A DNA stretch of 64,000 nucleotides from Lepidurus packardi (GCA_023053545.1 JAKZAN010000001.1:12850024-12914023), one strand, 5' to 3'. Positions 10,554 through 24,683 are shown, counted from the first letter of the stretch. Program-made: numbers and translations. Notes: a model not told the origin generated them from the letters alone.

Positions 10554-12844
10554 ATGACCCACGAATTTCTCCCTCTCTGTGATATCCTGTTCAACATAAT
10601 CTCCATGGCGTCGTATTTTTGCGACGTGGTTTTTGATGTTGTAACAACCTACACGCTCTACGAGGAGGGAAATTATGTCTGGCTGGGACTAGCACTCGCT
10701 TTTATCCTGTCTTCCCTGATTATCTGCCAAATTCTCTCCGCGAGATGGGCCTTGGCGCCTTCTGAAGCGCCCGAAGTTAAGCAGTGCCATTCCGGCGCCG
10801 TCGTCTTGATCCATAGCGTAGGCTTTGGAGTCCTCTGGCGCTATTTCAAGCTTTTTATTCCTGTTGATTTGCGCGTGGTCAAGACAGAAGTGAGAGATTT
10901 GTGTCTCTTGCGTCTGGTTCACGCCTTTGTCGAAGCAGCTCCCATGTTACTCTTGCAACTGTACCTGATTTGGCTTAAGCCTTCCCGGGCTGACGTCATG
11001 GATCTGAACGTTGTTTCTACTTTCTTCTCCCTCTTCAGCGTTTGCTGGGCGTTAGCCTCCTTCAACAAGAACGTTCGCCGGGCGAACGTGCATAAACTCG
11101 TCCTCACGTGGTTGGGCGTAATTTTCCAGTTCTTCTGGCGCCTCGGAACCATCAGCGCCCGCGTGGTCGCCCTCACAGTCTACGCCACGGTCTACAGCTA
11201 CTGGGTCTTCCTCGTCATTGGCCTTCATTGGATGAGCATGTTCTTTTGGCTCATTTCGCCTCGTAACGTCTTCCATGGCGACAAAATGGCGCGTTTGAAA
11301 AAAGACGCGTACTCTTCGCTCATCGCCGTTATTTACGTCTTCTGCTACGTCAACCTCCAGCACGTTAACCCCAGAATCAAAATGCTAGCTTTCTACGTCA
11401 CCATGTTTCTCGAAAACACGCTTCTGGTAGCCGTTTGGCTCATTGGCGTCCACGGCGAAGAGCCCTGGTACCATCCATGGGCTACGGCTGCCGTCTTTTT
11501 GTCCTTTTTTGCCGGCATCATCTTCATGATGCTGTATTATCGTTATTTCCACGTGAAACGCCTCAGTTATGCCTACGCCACAGCGTCAAATGGCTTGGCC
11601 CCGCCCAGTCAATGCCAAACCTGCTCCGAAGGGGCGTGTCGAGAACATTACGCCCAGTCAGGACCCAGTTACGTCATCAGCCATCATTTCAGCTCGGGCG
11701 AGAAACACGGTCCTGACCATGCCGACCTGCCTAATGGAAAAGGTCGTCCTGCCAAAGCCAACGGCCACATCTTGGTCTACAACCACGGCCAAGTCAACGG
11801 TCCGCCGTTGGTACCAGGTGTGTTCAATTGTCGTTTCAATCCCGCCATGATGCGGAAAAAGAAGAAACCAACAAGTTTTGTCCCGCCGCCCGTTCCAGTC
11901 ATGCCATCTATCGGTGGTTTGAACGGCACGGCCGCGGGGAGACTCGATGGCGGCAAAACGACGACGCCATTTTGGAAAAGACCGCTGCCGCCGTCGGGCT
12001 CGAGTGAAAACGAAGGCTCCATTTCGTCCCGCTTTGATATTCAGCAAAAGTTGCAGGAAAAGAAACGGCAACAAATGGCCGAATTACGGGTCATTGAAGA
12101 GGAAATCAAGCAAGGGAAGCTGAAACGGCCACCCCCGAGTGACGTGAGCGAATCCGGCACGCTGCGGCAACCCATTCCTCCCGCCAAAAAACAACCCTGG
12201 CCAAATTACGGCATCGAGCCGCTGGCGTTCCAGGCGTATGGCTCGCACAGCGCTCATCGAAGCAAGACACGATCCAAGACGCCGGAAATCCTCTTATCCC
12301 CGCATTACTTGGAGAAATCGCGGGTCTATGATTATCAGGATCCGAGATGGAAATACGGGCCGTCCTACCATCCGGATGGCCTGGGGGAATATGATGTTTG
12401 CAGACAGTCGCTAGGATGGGAGCGAACGTCGTATGTCAATCTGCCCGCAGCCACCAAGGCAGCCATGTATAAATCGTACCGAATTCCGTCCGATATAGAC
12501 AGTCAAGTGTCCTTACCCCGGTCATATACCTTACCCCGCGAATTCAAATATAAACGGCCCAGGTCTCGCAAAGCCATCATCAAATCGGAGCATTTTATTC
12601 ATTCTACCAACTCGAGTGACGGTAAATTATTGTATTCTTTTTATTATAATTGTACGAATGGGTTAACACATTTTTAATTTTTTTTGCAGGTGACGTGGAT
12701 TCTGGGGATGAAAATGAAGCAGATTTAACGTCGAGTTACATCGAGCCAGTATTCAATCAGTACCCGCCTTTGCGGCCGTCCAGACCGAGATTCCATTCGC
12801 CATTTTCGCGAGGAGTGCAGAATCATCATGAAACTAAGTTATAG
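10554..12844 (+). CDS. XK-related protein (XKR4/6/7 type), copy A
   Basis: XK-related proteins are multi-pass plasma-membrane proteins; the XKR4/8/9 branch scrambles phospholipids and exposes phosphatidylserine after caspase cleavage. Two coding exons, 10554-12621 and 12690-12844, join in phase to give 740 residues. Residues about 10-350 hold around ten hydrophobic segments with family hallmarks: FCDVVFDVVTTY in the first segment, VLWRYFKLF near residue 95, and LLRLVHAFVEAAPMLLLQLYL after it. The tail (about 390 residues) is cytosolic-type, basic and proline-rich, with a short charged helix (EKKRQQMAELRVIEEEIKQ). ATG 10554 is preceded by an in-frame stop. If the last intron is retained, the frame ends at 12677 with 18 other residues instead of the acidic exon 2. 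Exon 2 carries DGDVDSGDENEADL. Which XKR subfamily it belongs to is not certain. Confidence 0.93.
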
Positions 12845-15428
<2,584 letters not shown>

Positions 15429-18400
15429 TTACACCACGATGGCTGACAGGCGTTCGATGGGATCAGCGTGAGGAGGGAATTTACTTTTGTACAATGTACT
15501 GTGAGCATGAGGAAACACGGCGCAACTTAAAGGATTGACTGGTGTGGTTGCTACTGAGAGTGGAGGCATACTGGTGCTGTTACGGACGCTACTAATTGGG
15601 ACTTTCAGTGTTGGCTCCGATCCGGGTAAAAGGCTATTAAGACTCTTTTTGTTCTTGCGACGCTTACGCAAACTATGTTGTGGATGGCGGTGATGATGAT
15701 GATGAGCTGGTTGTTGGTGGCGAATAGTACTGGCATTGCCAGAATTCATTAGCCAAGAATGGACATAACTCCACGTGGGCATGTCGCCAGGTAAGCGTGA
15801 AGATCTTAATACGTTATTGCTCGCCTGTCGAGGTGGAGGCCAGGTCGTGTATGTGGCTTCTGAATCTAAAGAAGAGTCGGACGAGGAAATGACGGACTGT
15901 CGACTCAAACCGGCTGTGATTTCAGTGTCTGATGGATAGTCCATGTTGTACACGCTATAACGACGGGTCATTTGCATCCCACTCATCACGGAATCTTCTG
16001 TAGCATTAGCCGGAGTGGTAGTGGGATGTCGTGAAGGTAAGGTCTGCGACTTGTAAGGCGATACCTCATACTGCCGGCACTGCACGCAGTGGGTGAGCAA
16101 AGGATCATGTGCTTCCAGGCACGACGCACAAAATATTTTCAACTGGCGACCTTGACGACCCACGTCTTGACCTCTTGCCGTCAACCGATTAGAGTTACTA
16201 TTTGTGAGTTTGTTGGCACCTGAGACAGTGGTAACAGTTGGTAAAGTATTGGCGAGGCTCCCCCGAGATAACTTCGTCTCTTGGACCAACAGTCCGAAGC
16301 CGACTTGTTCGCTTTGGTCAAAGATCCGACAGTGGCAGGGACGGTTATAGCGTCGACACATGCGTTTCCTTCGCTGATGACGTTTCTTGGTAAAACATCT
16401 GTATGTCCTTGTATGTTGTCCTGCACGTGGAGGAATAGTAGCTAATGAATCTGACGAAGAAGCCTGTCGGCAAAGCCGCAAAGACGCACGTTCTTGTTGT
16501 GGTTGCTGCTGCAAAGAAGCTCTGGGCCGGGTTCGCTGTTTCTTAGGAGTGGAGCAGCGCGGCTTATGATGCAACGGTAGCGGCCTGTTTTGTCGAGTAA
16601 GACTGGCCAAGGCTGTGGCAAAGGAACTGTGGCTGCCTGTGAAAGATCCGGTCCGGTCCCGGTATTCCACAGATTGCAAGGGTAAGCGACTCAATCCCAC
16701 CACCTTTATTGATGGATCGACCAGCTGAGGTCGCCGTACTGTGATGGGTGGGCTTGGGGTAATCCCTAATGCGAGTAGACCGGATCCTCCGTTTGCACTG
16801 CCTAATACCCCTTCTAAGGTATTGGTGTTACGACTGTTGGACGATTCGTCATCTTCACGAATACGCTCAGCCTCCCAATGAAGATCCGTGGCGGCGTAGG
16901 CCGGTGCCAAGAGATGGTTGCCGCTGCTGTTGTTGGGAAGAATGTAAGGGCAATTTATGGGGACAGGTGGAGGCGGATGATTGGGACTGATGGAATGGTG
17001 GTGAAGATGTTGTGGTGGTGGTTGTACGAGATGCTGATGCTGATGTTGATGGACCAGAGCTTGAGTGACAGCAAACGAAGAAGCATTTGCTTGCTTTTCC
17101 CCGAGGTTTGAATGCATGTAAAAATGCTTGTCAGGCAGCGGTTCAATTTGCATAGAAGCCCCATCTTCTCCTCGGAGGTCAACACAGTTCGCTGGTAAAG
17201 GTTCCTTCTCGTTAGGTGACTGACATCCTTTTGTGCTAACGAGCACGCATAAAATCCCGATGGTGAACGTGGCTACACAAAAAGCAAGTGTGCCCAAGCG
17301 TACCAAAGGAGCATGTTCGTCGTCTGCGCTTAAAGAAGCGAATTGAAACCAGAGTGATACCATCACGGCATTTTCCAGTCCAACGACTCCGTAGTAAACA
17401 GCCATCGCGACGGTGCGCGGAGCCCCTCCGTTACCCACCAAAATGTCCAAAAGTGAAGTGGTTGTCGTAGGACCGCTGGCGACTTTTAGGTTGACGGCGG
17501 TGTCATCCACTCGACTTGCACTGACAGCTGGTGTATGCAAGGAGTTATGGTGATTATTATAGGAAGTCGAGGGCCAGTCAAAGACCAATAGATATGCTAC
17601 CACGACTCGCCGGCATAAGGAAGCTACTGGCGTCGCCGTGTCCATTTCGGACGGCGAATCTTGGACCACGAGCCATAATAAGGTTATACACCAATGAACA
17701 CCAAAGATGATCAAGGTCCAGACGTGGAATTCCGTCATGAAAACGGCGACGGCAAAAAGCCGACAAGCGAGTAAACTGAAACTCTTGACTGTAGTGAGCG
17801 GCAACGTGAAGCAATCCCCATCGCTCCGCGACACCCATTGACGGTTCGCGGAACCCGATCCTCCGCCCTCACAATCGCGCCAAAACGCCGGGGCTTTCCC
17901 CACCGCACCCTTGTTGGTGCTCAGTGTCGTTATGGTAGGTGGGCACCAATTAATGAGTGTTTTATGACAATAGTTGTGTGTATAATCGGTGTGATGCGGC
18001 ATAAGCACAATAGTGGAGGACACCAACGTTACCGTGACTGACACCAGTTGCAATCCCACCAGCAGCATGGGAACGACCAAAACAGACAAGTTGGACCATT
18101 GCCAGCCTCCTTGTCCTTGGTACACCAGACTGGCTTGCAAGAGCAAAGAAGGCAAAGTTTGCAAATGAACTTGAATAAAGCGGAGCAAGGCAAACTCCTT
18201 CAAGTCAGCGTAATCGTACAACATGGCTAGCTTGAGGTACCGCCACACTAGGCCCAAGCCGCACAAGTGCATCGTGTAGCACAGACATTGCCCGAAGCAC
18301 CGATCCGCGAAATCCAAGCTCTGCTGCACTCCCACAATGCTGGCCAAGTTGACAATCAAGGCAGCCGCCAGAAGAATAGCGGTCAGGCCTCCGGCCCAAC

Positions 18401-18545
18401 GTGGGAAGCCGTCAAAGTAGTGATAACACACAAAGATTTGCACCGTGGTTTCCAACAAATGGCCCAGGAAAAGCAAGGCCCCGGCTGTCCTATGCCTCGG
18501 TCGGTAAGTGGGTCCATTTTCCGTATCTTTGGTAACTGCCATCAT
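15429..18545 (-). CDS. XK-related protein, copy B, unusually long
   Basis: A single open exon of 1,038 codons starting MMAVTKDTENG. Residues about 15-430 form the membrane domain and carry XK-family signatures in the usual order: LGLVWRYLKLAMLYDYADL near residue 100 followed by FALLRFIQVHLQTLPSLLLQA. The remaining 600 residues are a low-complexity, hydrophilic tail with His/Pro-rich stretches, poly-Gln, a Cys-rich patch (CRRYNRPCHC and CASCLEAHDPLLTHC) and Ser/Asp blocks (SSSDSSLDSEATY). Typical family members are 400-750 residues, so the tail is exceptional. A splice acceptor at about 18690 (CTAACAG) indicates an intron in the 5' UTR. It converges on XKR-A; the two share topology but their hydrophobic cores differ a lot, so this is an old pair or two distinct subfamilies. 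Scramblase activity is not inferable. Confidence 0.9.
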   Translation of the reverse strand: MMAVTKDTENGPTYRPRHRTAGALLFLGHLLETTVQIFVCYHYFDGFPRWAGGLTAILLAAALIVNLASIVGVQQSLDFADRCFGQCLCYTMHLCGLGLVWRYLKLAMLYDYADLKEFALLRFIQVHLQTLPSLLLQASLVYQGQGGWQWSNLSVLVVPMLLVGLQLVSVTVTLVSSTIVLMPHHTDYTHNYCHKTLINWCPPTITTLSTNKGAVGKAPAFWRDCEGGGSGSANRQWVSRSDGDCFTLPLTTVKSFSLLACRLFAVAVFMTEFHVWTLIIFGVHWCITLLWLVVQDSPSEMDTATPVASLCRRVVVAYLLVFDWPSTSYNNHHNSLHTPAVSASRVDDTAVNLKVASGPTTTTSLLDILVGNGGAPRTVAMAVYYGVVGLENAVMVSLWFQFASLSADDEHAPLVRLGTLAFCVATFTIGILCVLVSTKGCQSPNEKEPLPANCVDLRGEDGASMQIEPLPDKHFYMHSNLGEKQANASSFAVTQALVHQHQHQHLVQPPPQHLHHHSISPNHPPPPVPINCPYILPNNSSGNHLLAPAYAATDLHWEAERIREDDESSNSRNTNTLEGVLGSANGGSGLLALGITPSPPITVRRPQLVDPSIKVVGLSRLPLQSVEYRDRTGSFTGSHSSFATALASLTRQNRPLPLHHKPRCSTPKKQRTRPRASLQQQPQQERASLRLCRQASSSDSLATIPPRAGQHTRTYRCFTKKRHQRRKRMCRRYNRPCHCRIFDQSEQVGFGLLVQETKLSRGSLANTLPTVTTVSGANKLTNSNSNRLTARGQDVGRQGRQLKIFCASCLEAHDPLLTHCVQCRQYEVSPYKSQTLPSRHPTTTPANATEDSVMSGMQMTRRYSVYNMDYPSDTEITAGLSRQSVISSSDSSLDSEATYTTWPPPRQASNNVLRSSRLPGDMPTWSYVHSWLMNSGNASTIRHQQPAHHHHHRHPQHSLRKRRKNKKSLNSLLPGSEPTLKVPISSVRNSTSMPPLSVATTPVNPLSCAVFPHAHSTLYKSKFPPHADPIERLSAIVV

Positions 18546-19795
18546 TGTAGCTGCTACTATCTTGATCGGGGCATGGTTTTGTATACATATATACTACTCT
18601 ACTCGATCTGGCCCATTGATTGCTGGTTTGGGGGGGTAGACCCGTTTGTAGGCTTTTCACGGCTTGTTGTGCGTCTTTCTCCAACAACCTGTTAGAAAAG
18701 ACAATGTATCCGTAGCATTAGTTTCACGTTTGTATCCGCCGCAACAACACATAAGCCCAAGGTTTATAACTTTTAAAACATGTTCAAGCGTTTAAACAAA
18801 GAAAAACAGAAAGAAGGAAAACGCATCGAGTACGTTATGCCGCACACCTCCATAAAAAATGTACGGCGCTGTAGGGCTAGGGATCAACAATAGCAGTTGG
18901 TTTTTCTACCGATTTCTCTTCTTCGGTCGTGTTTTTTCCTGTTTGTGTTTGCGTTTTGGTAGGGAAATGCGAAGAGCCAAAAGAAACTTTCTTGACTTTT
19001 TCTCCAGTTATGGAGCCGAGAAGTTGAAGTTGTCTTTAATGTAAGGCGAAAAGCTCTTAGAAGAGGCAGTTTGTCTTCTCTTTTTGGCGCCTTCGTAATT
19101 GCCAAAGCCATAAAGCCATTATAGCAAACAATGTTGCTTCTAGTCACGCCAAGTCAATTGCCATAAAGCGCCTCTGAAAATTATCGGCTACCGCTTTTGA
19201 CCCTCCAAGCTCCCATAGCACGAAAACTCCCTTTTTGTCCCTTCTTTCTCTCTTTTCTTTCACCAAAGACCCTTGATTCCCATATCTCTTTCAACCTACA
19301 TCGCTACGTAGTACAAAAAGACTTTGGTGGAGGTAATTTTGTGGCTTCCAGTGTTCCAGTACATCGTTCCGCTTAGTCAACAGGTCGCATCTCATCTCAC
19401 CAACTGTAATTTACGACTCTAATTTAAGAAAGGCACAATCCTTCAACAATGCTTCAGCCTTTGAATTCTTTTTCTAAAGAAGCTATGAACATCATCGGCA
19501 ACATCTACTTAGATTATCAGGCGAGAAAAAATCGTTCAGTATTGAAAAGCAGCAATGGATGTGGATTAGTAACTAGTTGCCCACCCGTATGCGATTGACC
19601 ACCATTTGGGGGTTCATTAATATTTAAATTCCTTGTTATTTCCTTTACATTTCCTACCATCGCTTGCCCAAGGTTTTTTTTTATATAAATGTATAAAGCT
19701 ATTTGATATAGGTAGCCGTAGTTGCCATTTCCAGCTGCTTGGGTGGCATACCGAAGCCATAAAAAGGGTACACGTTTTGTGGTTGCCGACTTTTT

Positions 19796-19836
<41 letters not shown>

Positions 19837-22800
19837 CTTTTTTACCTGTCTCCCTTCTGTTCAGATCCGATCCATAGCAAAGACATGTCATAAGTTAGTT
19901 ATTATAATCTGATACGCGCAAGCTATTAAGACCGGTCATCAACAAGAGAAAGGATGGACTCTGTTGTGCAGGTTGTGTGTGATTCAAGAGATGAGATTAA
20001 AATCGTTCTGGTTTAGAATACCCATTTTAGAAACATAAGATAACCAGTCCAGCGATCTACGTCTCGGCCTATAGATAACAAAGCCAAAAAAAAATTGGGA
20101 AAATCCCTAAAAGCCAGTTTCAAGTTACACATTTCTTAGATCCTATTCAGTAATGCCATATAACATAATACCATTCTGGCGATGACAAGACTCCTTTAAT
20201 GATCCTTAACAGCGGGCTACGGGGCCAGGAGGTGTGGCTGGATTGGCAATGGATTGACAGGCCAAGATTTATACAGGTCGTAAAAAAGGGGAAGTAATCC
20301 ATCTCTTTAGATTGCTATAAATCATGTGCCTTCCCTTTTAGTTATACATGTCATCTGGTACCAAGAGTTGCCATTGTTACATTAGCACGTACATGTCTTT
20401 ATTCTTACCCATTTTCATTGACTGTTGCTTCATTTTGCGTGCACAGTCTTTCCTTTGCCGGAATCTTCCAACTCTCTATTTTAAGGTGTTTCTATTCTAT
20501 TTCATTCTGTTCCGTTCAATAATCTCGAGTTCAAAAATAAAAGTGTCTAAGGTAAATCAAAGGATTCCGGGTTGGGAAGGTTGTTTCTTGTTGTTGTTTT
20601 TAAATATTTTTGAAGCTCTCCATTTCCGTGTTAGGAAACGAGAAACCGTAAGGGAAAAAGAGGGGCCTAGGCTGCATTATATGGAAACGGAATATATTGC
20701 GCGTCGTTTCGGATGCGGATTCTTGCAATGACACATGATTGACAGAGCCTCTAGGCCTCTTCCGACCGAAGTTTTGGTTTTGGGCCTGGTTTACTTGAGC
20801 CATGGTCGAAACGTCTGTTAGGACGCTTGGGAGATGTTTAGGTTTTATATTTTGTGGTCTCTGTGCCCTTATAGCCGTAGTTTTAGCGAGAGAGTCAACT
20901 TTTCAGAACTTTTCAAGAGCCCTTTCAGCCACAGCGTTGGGTTCGGTGACGGCATGCCCACAATTCCAATCCTGCCGAGATCACATTGGAAGACAGTCCA
21001 TTAACGAGGAAGATTTCCTTCCATCAAGTCTTTTTTTTCACGGGAGGGCGGAGGGGGGTTGAGGTTGGTAAAGGGGGAAGGTGTATACCGCAGCAACATG
21101 GCAACCACTTTTTAAATTATGCATACCATGGTCAGCCGCCATTTTATTGAGCGATATTTAAAATTCCTCTTGTCCGAGCAGCCTTTCGTCTCTTTTTCTT
21201 TTGTTTAATTTGGGTAGGGGAGAAAAAACACATTCAGAAGGGGTCCATGATTGTTGGGAAAAAAAGGTCTATATGCGAAAATGGTACCGTCTGGGAGCTT
21301 TATTACAACAGCTTTTTTAACGCCAAGCTCGCCACTTCCCGGTACTTGCTCCTCGCTCTCTGAAGGTAGAGCTTTTCATGTTTTATGCAGCAATTTTACT
21401 ACAATGTATAGAAGGTAGCCTGCACATGGGTTTCTCAACCCGTTTTGCCATTTTTTGTACATTTTATGCGACTTTTTCATGGGTTGGCTCTACTTGTGAC
21501 TTGCTCCTTGTTAATTTGGCAAGTCACGTGCCACGTGCGGCTTGTTCGACTTGCACCTTCAATCAAAGCTTAACGACATAACGACATGCGCGAGTTTGCC
21601 CTTTTAAGGCCCCCAGGGGCCTTTCATTGGCGTTTTTTCCGCATTTTTTACAATGTTTCCGTCCAAAAAGACCCGTACTCAATAAAAACCGACTCTCGAG
21701 TAATTGTAAAAACAACCGAGCATAAAAAGCCCCAAATAAGTGGGTACTTTGGGGTCGTAGTTAAAGGAATAAGCACCGTGCAAATCGGTCGCTTGCTGAT
21801 GAGCGTTTATTAGGGGGCAGTTGGGCATTTTCTTACATTTTGACTTTGACTTTCGTTTGGCAGGTGATAGAAGAATCGCTTGGCAATTGGCAGAAGAACT
21901 GAAACTCACCTCAACGTGTCGGATCCAGAAGGTTCAGAAATTATCCATAGTTTTTAATCCATAGTTTGAAGGAGTTTCACATCTGCACTTTTCTAATCAA
22001 GGAGGGGGGTATACATAGATATACTCGGCACTTTAACATACATGACACGTGTGGTGGTACTGATAAGGAGGGGTAATGTTAGCAACCGTGGAGGCGAAAT
22101 TCCCAAGTATGAGAACTTAAGAATGTTGTTGCACGTTCGACATGGTCCCAAAGGAAAACGTATATACGACAAGCTAGCGAAAAGGGCTTGCACTTAAGCG
22201 AGTTAATACATACACCTGAGGTGAGCCCAAAAGGTGCACTGAGCTCGAAATGTGCTCGGGACGATGGTAAATACCTCTGGACTTGCCCCGTGTTGCTAAA
22301 GCGTTCCTTCTCAACCATACCACTGTGCATGGCCATGGAGTTTCGTGGGGGCTCTTATGCTTCTTGCTTTAAGAATCCCCCCCCCCCTCCCCCTTTTTAC
22401 CTTGCCTTCCATATACAGGTATTTATCTGGCAGGCATGAGGGAAAAAGGCAAGCCTCCTTTTCCTCTTGAACCTTTTTTCCTTGGAGGTTGTCATTCTCT
22501 TTTGGAGGTACAGCGGATTCCCGAGGCAAAAAGTCAAAAAGCATGAAGGGGGTCCCTCCTGCTTTGCTTAGGAAACAAGAGGTTGAGGCGGGGATCCGCC
22601 GCTTCATCGTTTCGGTCCTTTCCAGCCCAACCTCTATCTTTCTATACTTCCATAGTATCGTAGGTACACTTCCACACCGGAGCACATGCACGCTTTTTCT
22701 GACTCAATGCCATGCGTCAAACGACGCGGGGTGTACCTCCTTTAGTATGCTATTTTTCTATTGAGCACTCGGAAATTTTCAACCCAAAAAGTCAAAAGGC

Positions 22801-23400
22801 TCAAGAACCTGGAAACATTCTTCGCGGGATCCTTCTTGGGGTATCGAAACCATCCGCGCGTTCGTTTTTGCAAGGTACCCCGAGAGGAGAACGAGTGAGA
22901 GAGCGCGCTTTTTTGATTAAAGAGGGCTACCACCTATACTACCATGGGGAGGGGTTCCAGGGACAACAGTTTCCAGAGTTTGACGTTTGTCATCGGAAAC
23001 ATTCTTGAGTGACATCGCCGGAGAGGGTTAAGAATCCTAAACTAAAGACACCACCATCCTTTTTTTTTACCTGCTCGGGTGCTTTACCTGACCAGCAGGG
23101 ATACTCACGATAATCGACTGGACTGGACTGTCCTCTTCCTCTGGTTGTAATTCCATTGGCCAAATAATAATGACAAAATGATAATAATAATAATTGAGAA
23201 AATCCATCCGGTTCCGGGAAAGTTTGTAGCAACTTCCGTAAATCTAACTTGTTTAAAGAGCAATAGCCAAAAACATCGCATATAGATATTTGGATGGATT
23301 ATTATTGCAAATATTATTCTAAGACAGGACAATTTGTTTCAAGTTTTCCTGACAAACCGTTGCCGAGTTATTGACTTGTTTGGGCATTTTCCCCCCGCGA
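18546..23400. other. Non-coding AT-rich interval
   Basis: No exon with credible splice signals and protein-like composition was found. It includes the 5'-UTR exon and promoter of XKR-B at its left end, a 39-T homopolymer at 19798-19836, a perfect 8-bp inverted repeat around 21606-21623 and an 11-bp C run near 22378. Confidence 0.5.
19798..19836. repeat. Poly-T tract (39 nt)
   Basis: Thirty-nine consecutive T, followed by CTTTTTT. On the minus strand this is a poly-A run, so it could be the tail scar of a retroposed RNA, but no RNA-like body is recognisable beside it. Confidence 0.95.
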
Positions 23401-23406
23401 AAACCG

Positions 23407-23461
23407 TGACGTCACATGAGGGAACAGCATTAGAGGTGTGACTTACGGGCGCTTTATATAC
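23407..23461 (+). promoter_or_regulatory. CRE plus TATA-like element before THAP gene
   Basis: A palindromic cAMP-response element TGACGTCA at 23407-23414 is followed by TTTATATAC at 23453-23461, about 55 bp before the ATG at 23515. Order and spacing fit a compact core promoter for the plus-strand THAP-like gene. Motif-based. Confidence 0.45.
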
Positions 23462-23514
23462 ACTGGCTTTGTTTAGGCTTCCTCTGCGCTTTTTGTGAAT
23501 TTTAGAGTAAAAAA

Positions 23515-23943
23515 ATGGGAAGTAAGCTGCCATCAAAGACAAATCAACATTGCGGTAACTATTGTCTTGCTTACCGTTACAATAGCAGTGGAATTATGGA
23601 TATATATGTTACGGTTGTAATAGCAGTGGAAGTAGGGATATATACTTTCCCAAAAGATGCAGAGAGAAGATGGCAATGGGTTTTGCAAGTGCAAAGGACT
23701 AGGGCTTATTTCGTGGACCCGAAAACTAAATGGGTGTCTTTCTGTGGTGATCTTTTCACCGAAGATTCATTTGATAGTAGTGTTGACCGACAATTAGCAA
23801 TGGAATTTCGGTCAAAACGTCACAGTAGGAGATTGTTGAAAATCCCTACAAAGTTTGTTAGGCCGGCAACTGTCTTTTGGCTGCGAAGTCCACCCAAACC
23901 TCATAAAACCTCCGCTATGGAGAAAGACAACGTCATAACGTAA
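23515..23943 (+). CDS. Degenerate THAP-type zinc-finger domain ORF
   Basis: THAP domains are C2CH zinc fingers that bind DNA, found in P-element-type transposases and host factors. This 142-codon frame contains FPKDAERRWQWVLQV, then CGDLFTEDSF and a basic stretch, matching the middle and end of a THAP domain. Two departures: the C-x2-H pair reads CGDL, so the His ligand is replaced by Leu; and just before FPKD a 38-bp segment is tandemly duplicated (copies starting at 23581 and 23619), shifting frame between copies. The second copy in another frame reads CYGCNSSG, which looks like the lost first Cys pair. The frame stops at 23941-23943, or splices earlier (a phase-1 donor candidate is at 23825) into the next exon. 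Probably a decayed or heavily remodelled transposon-derived gene. Confidence 0.5.
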   Translation: MGSKLPSKTNQHCGNYCLAYRYNSSGIMDIYVTVVIAVEVGIYTFPKDAERRWQWVLQVQRTRAYFVDPKTKWVSFCGDLFTEDSFDSSVDRQLAMEFRSKRHSRRLLKIPTKFVRPATVFWLRSPPKPHKTSAMEKDNVIT

Positions 23944-24097
23944 ATATACTCCTATATTTGAAGACCAAATAGGATAGTGACATATGCAGGTTCTAGATTA
24001 CCCAATAATTGCTGCTTCAAAGCGAACGTAATTTTGTCCGAACAGTTACCACAAGCATTTGTACGTCAGACTTGGAGCTTGCCTTAGTTTTGCCTAG

Positions 24098-24517
24098 AGT
24101 CGCAACCCGCAAGTAATATGGAGCCGTTTCTCGAAGCCAATCTGGAAAACAGTGAAGAGGAAGTGACGTTGACCAAAGCTAACGTGCAAGATTTCGCTTG
24201 TCAATTTTCGGGAGTGGAAATGGAAGACTTTTCTTGCCAGTTCTCCGATACGACGACGCAAGACTTCCCTTGTCAATTTCCAGAGGATGGGCTACTTTTG
24301 CCGGTAAATAGGATACCGATGCATACCGGTAACAACGATGTGTAGGAAAATAACCCGCTTCCAAGAAGCGATGCCTTTAGTTCAGAAAACTTGAATAGTA
24401 GCTTTTACTGAACAGGACTATTACTCTGACGGAGATGAAAATTTGAATCCGGACGACGAGTGTGAGGACACGGAATCGGACATTTCACCCATGAAAGAGT
24501 ACATTATATTGACCTGA
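24098..24517 (+). CDS. Acidic repeat exons, likely 3' part of THAP-like gene
   Basis: Two exons, 24098-24303 and 24416-24517, join in phase 0 (GT-AG) and end at TGA. The first encodes MEPFLEANLENSEEE and then three copies of a 14-residue unit with core DF-x-CQF (QDFACQFS, EDFSCQFS, QDFPCQFP). The second is strongly acidic (DYYSDGDENLNPDDECEDTE) and ends SPMKEYIILT. Animal THAP-transposon proteins often carry short repeated acidic linkers of this kind between the THAP domain and the transposase; here no transposase domain follows. Linkage to the upstream THAP frame requires a phase-1 donor I could not fix with certainty. No catalytic domain is visible. Confidence 0.5.
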
Positions 24518-24545
24518 AATTTCTTTTCTTTATGAAAGCATTTAC

Positions 24546-24605
24546 CTCATCCTGTACAATGTTGCTTCTATCAAAATAAGCACTCTCGTCGAAGCCTTCC
24601 GCCAT
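24546..24605 (-). CDS. Candidate first coding exon, unknown protein
   Basis: On the minus strand an ATG in strong context (GTGAAATGGCGG) opens a 20-codon frame, MAEGFDESAYFDRSNIVQDE, ending exactly at a GTAAAT donor. A CRE (TGACGTCA, 24684-24691) and a TATATATAAAA stretch (24630-24640) lie just upstream. It would run against the THAP-like gene. No second exon was found and the family is not recognised. Confidence 0.25.
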
Positions 24606-24683
24606 TTCACTCGCTTTAATAGCACTTCGTATATATAAAAATAACTGGTCTGTGGTGCGCCCGGGTGCCGTGGCTCCGCCTTT

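Noticed and set aside
20802-21062. 86-codon plus-strand frame with an N-terminal hydrophobic segment
   Set aside because: Could mimic a signal peptide, but lacks promoter, splice or family support and composition looks non-coding.
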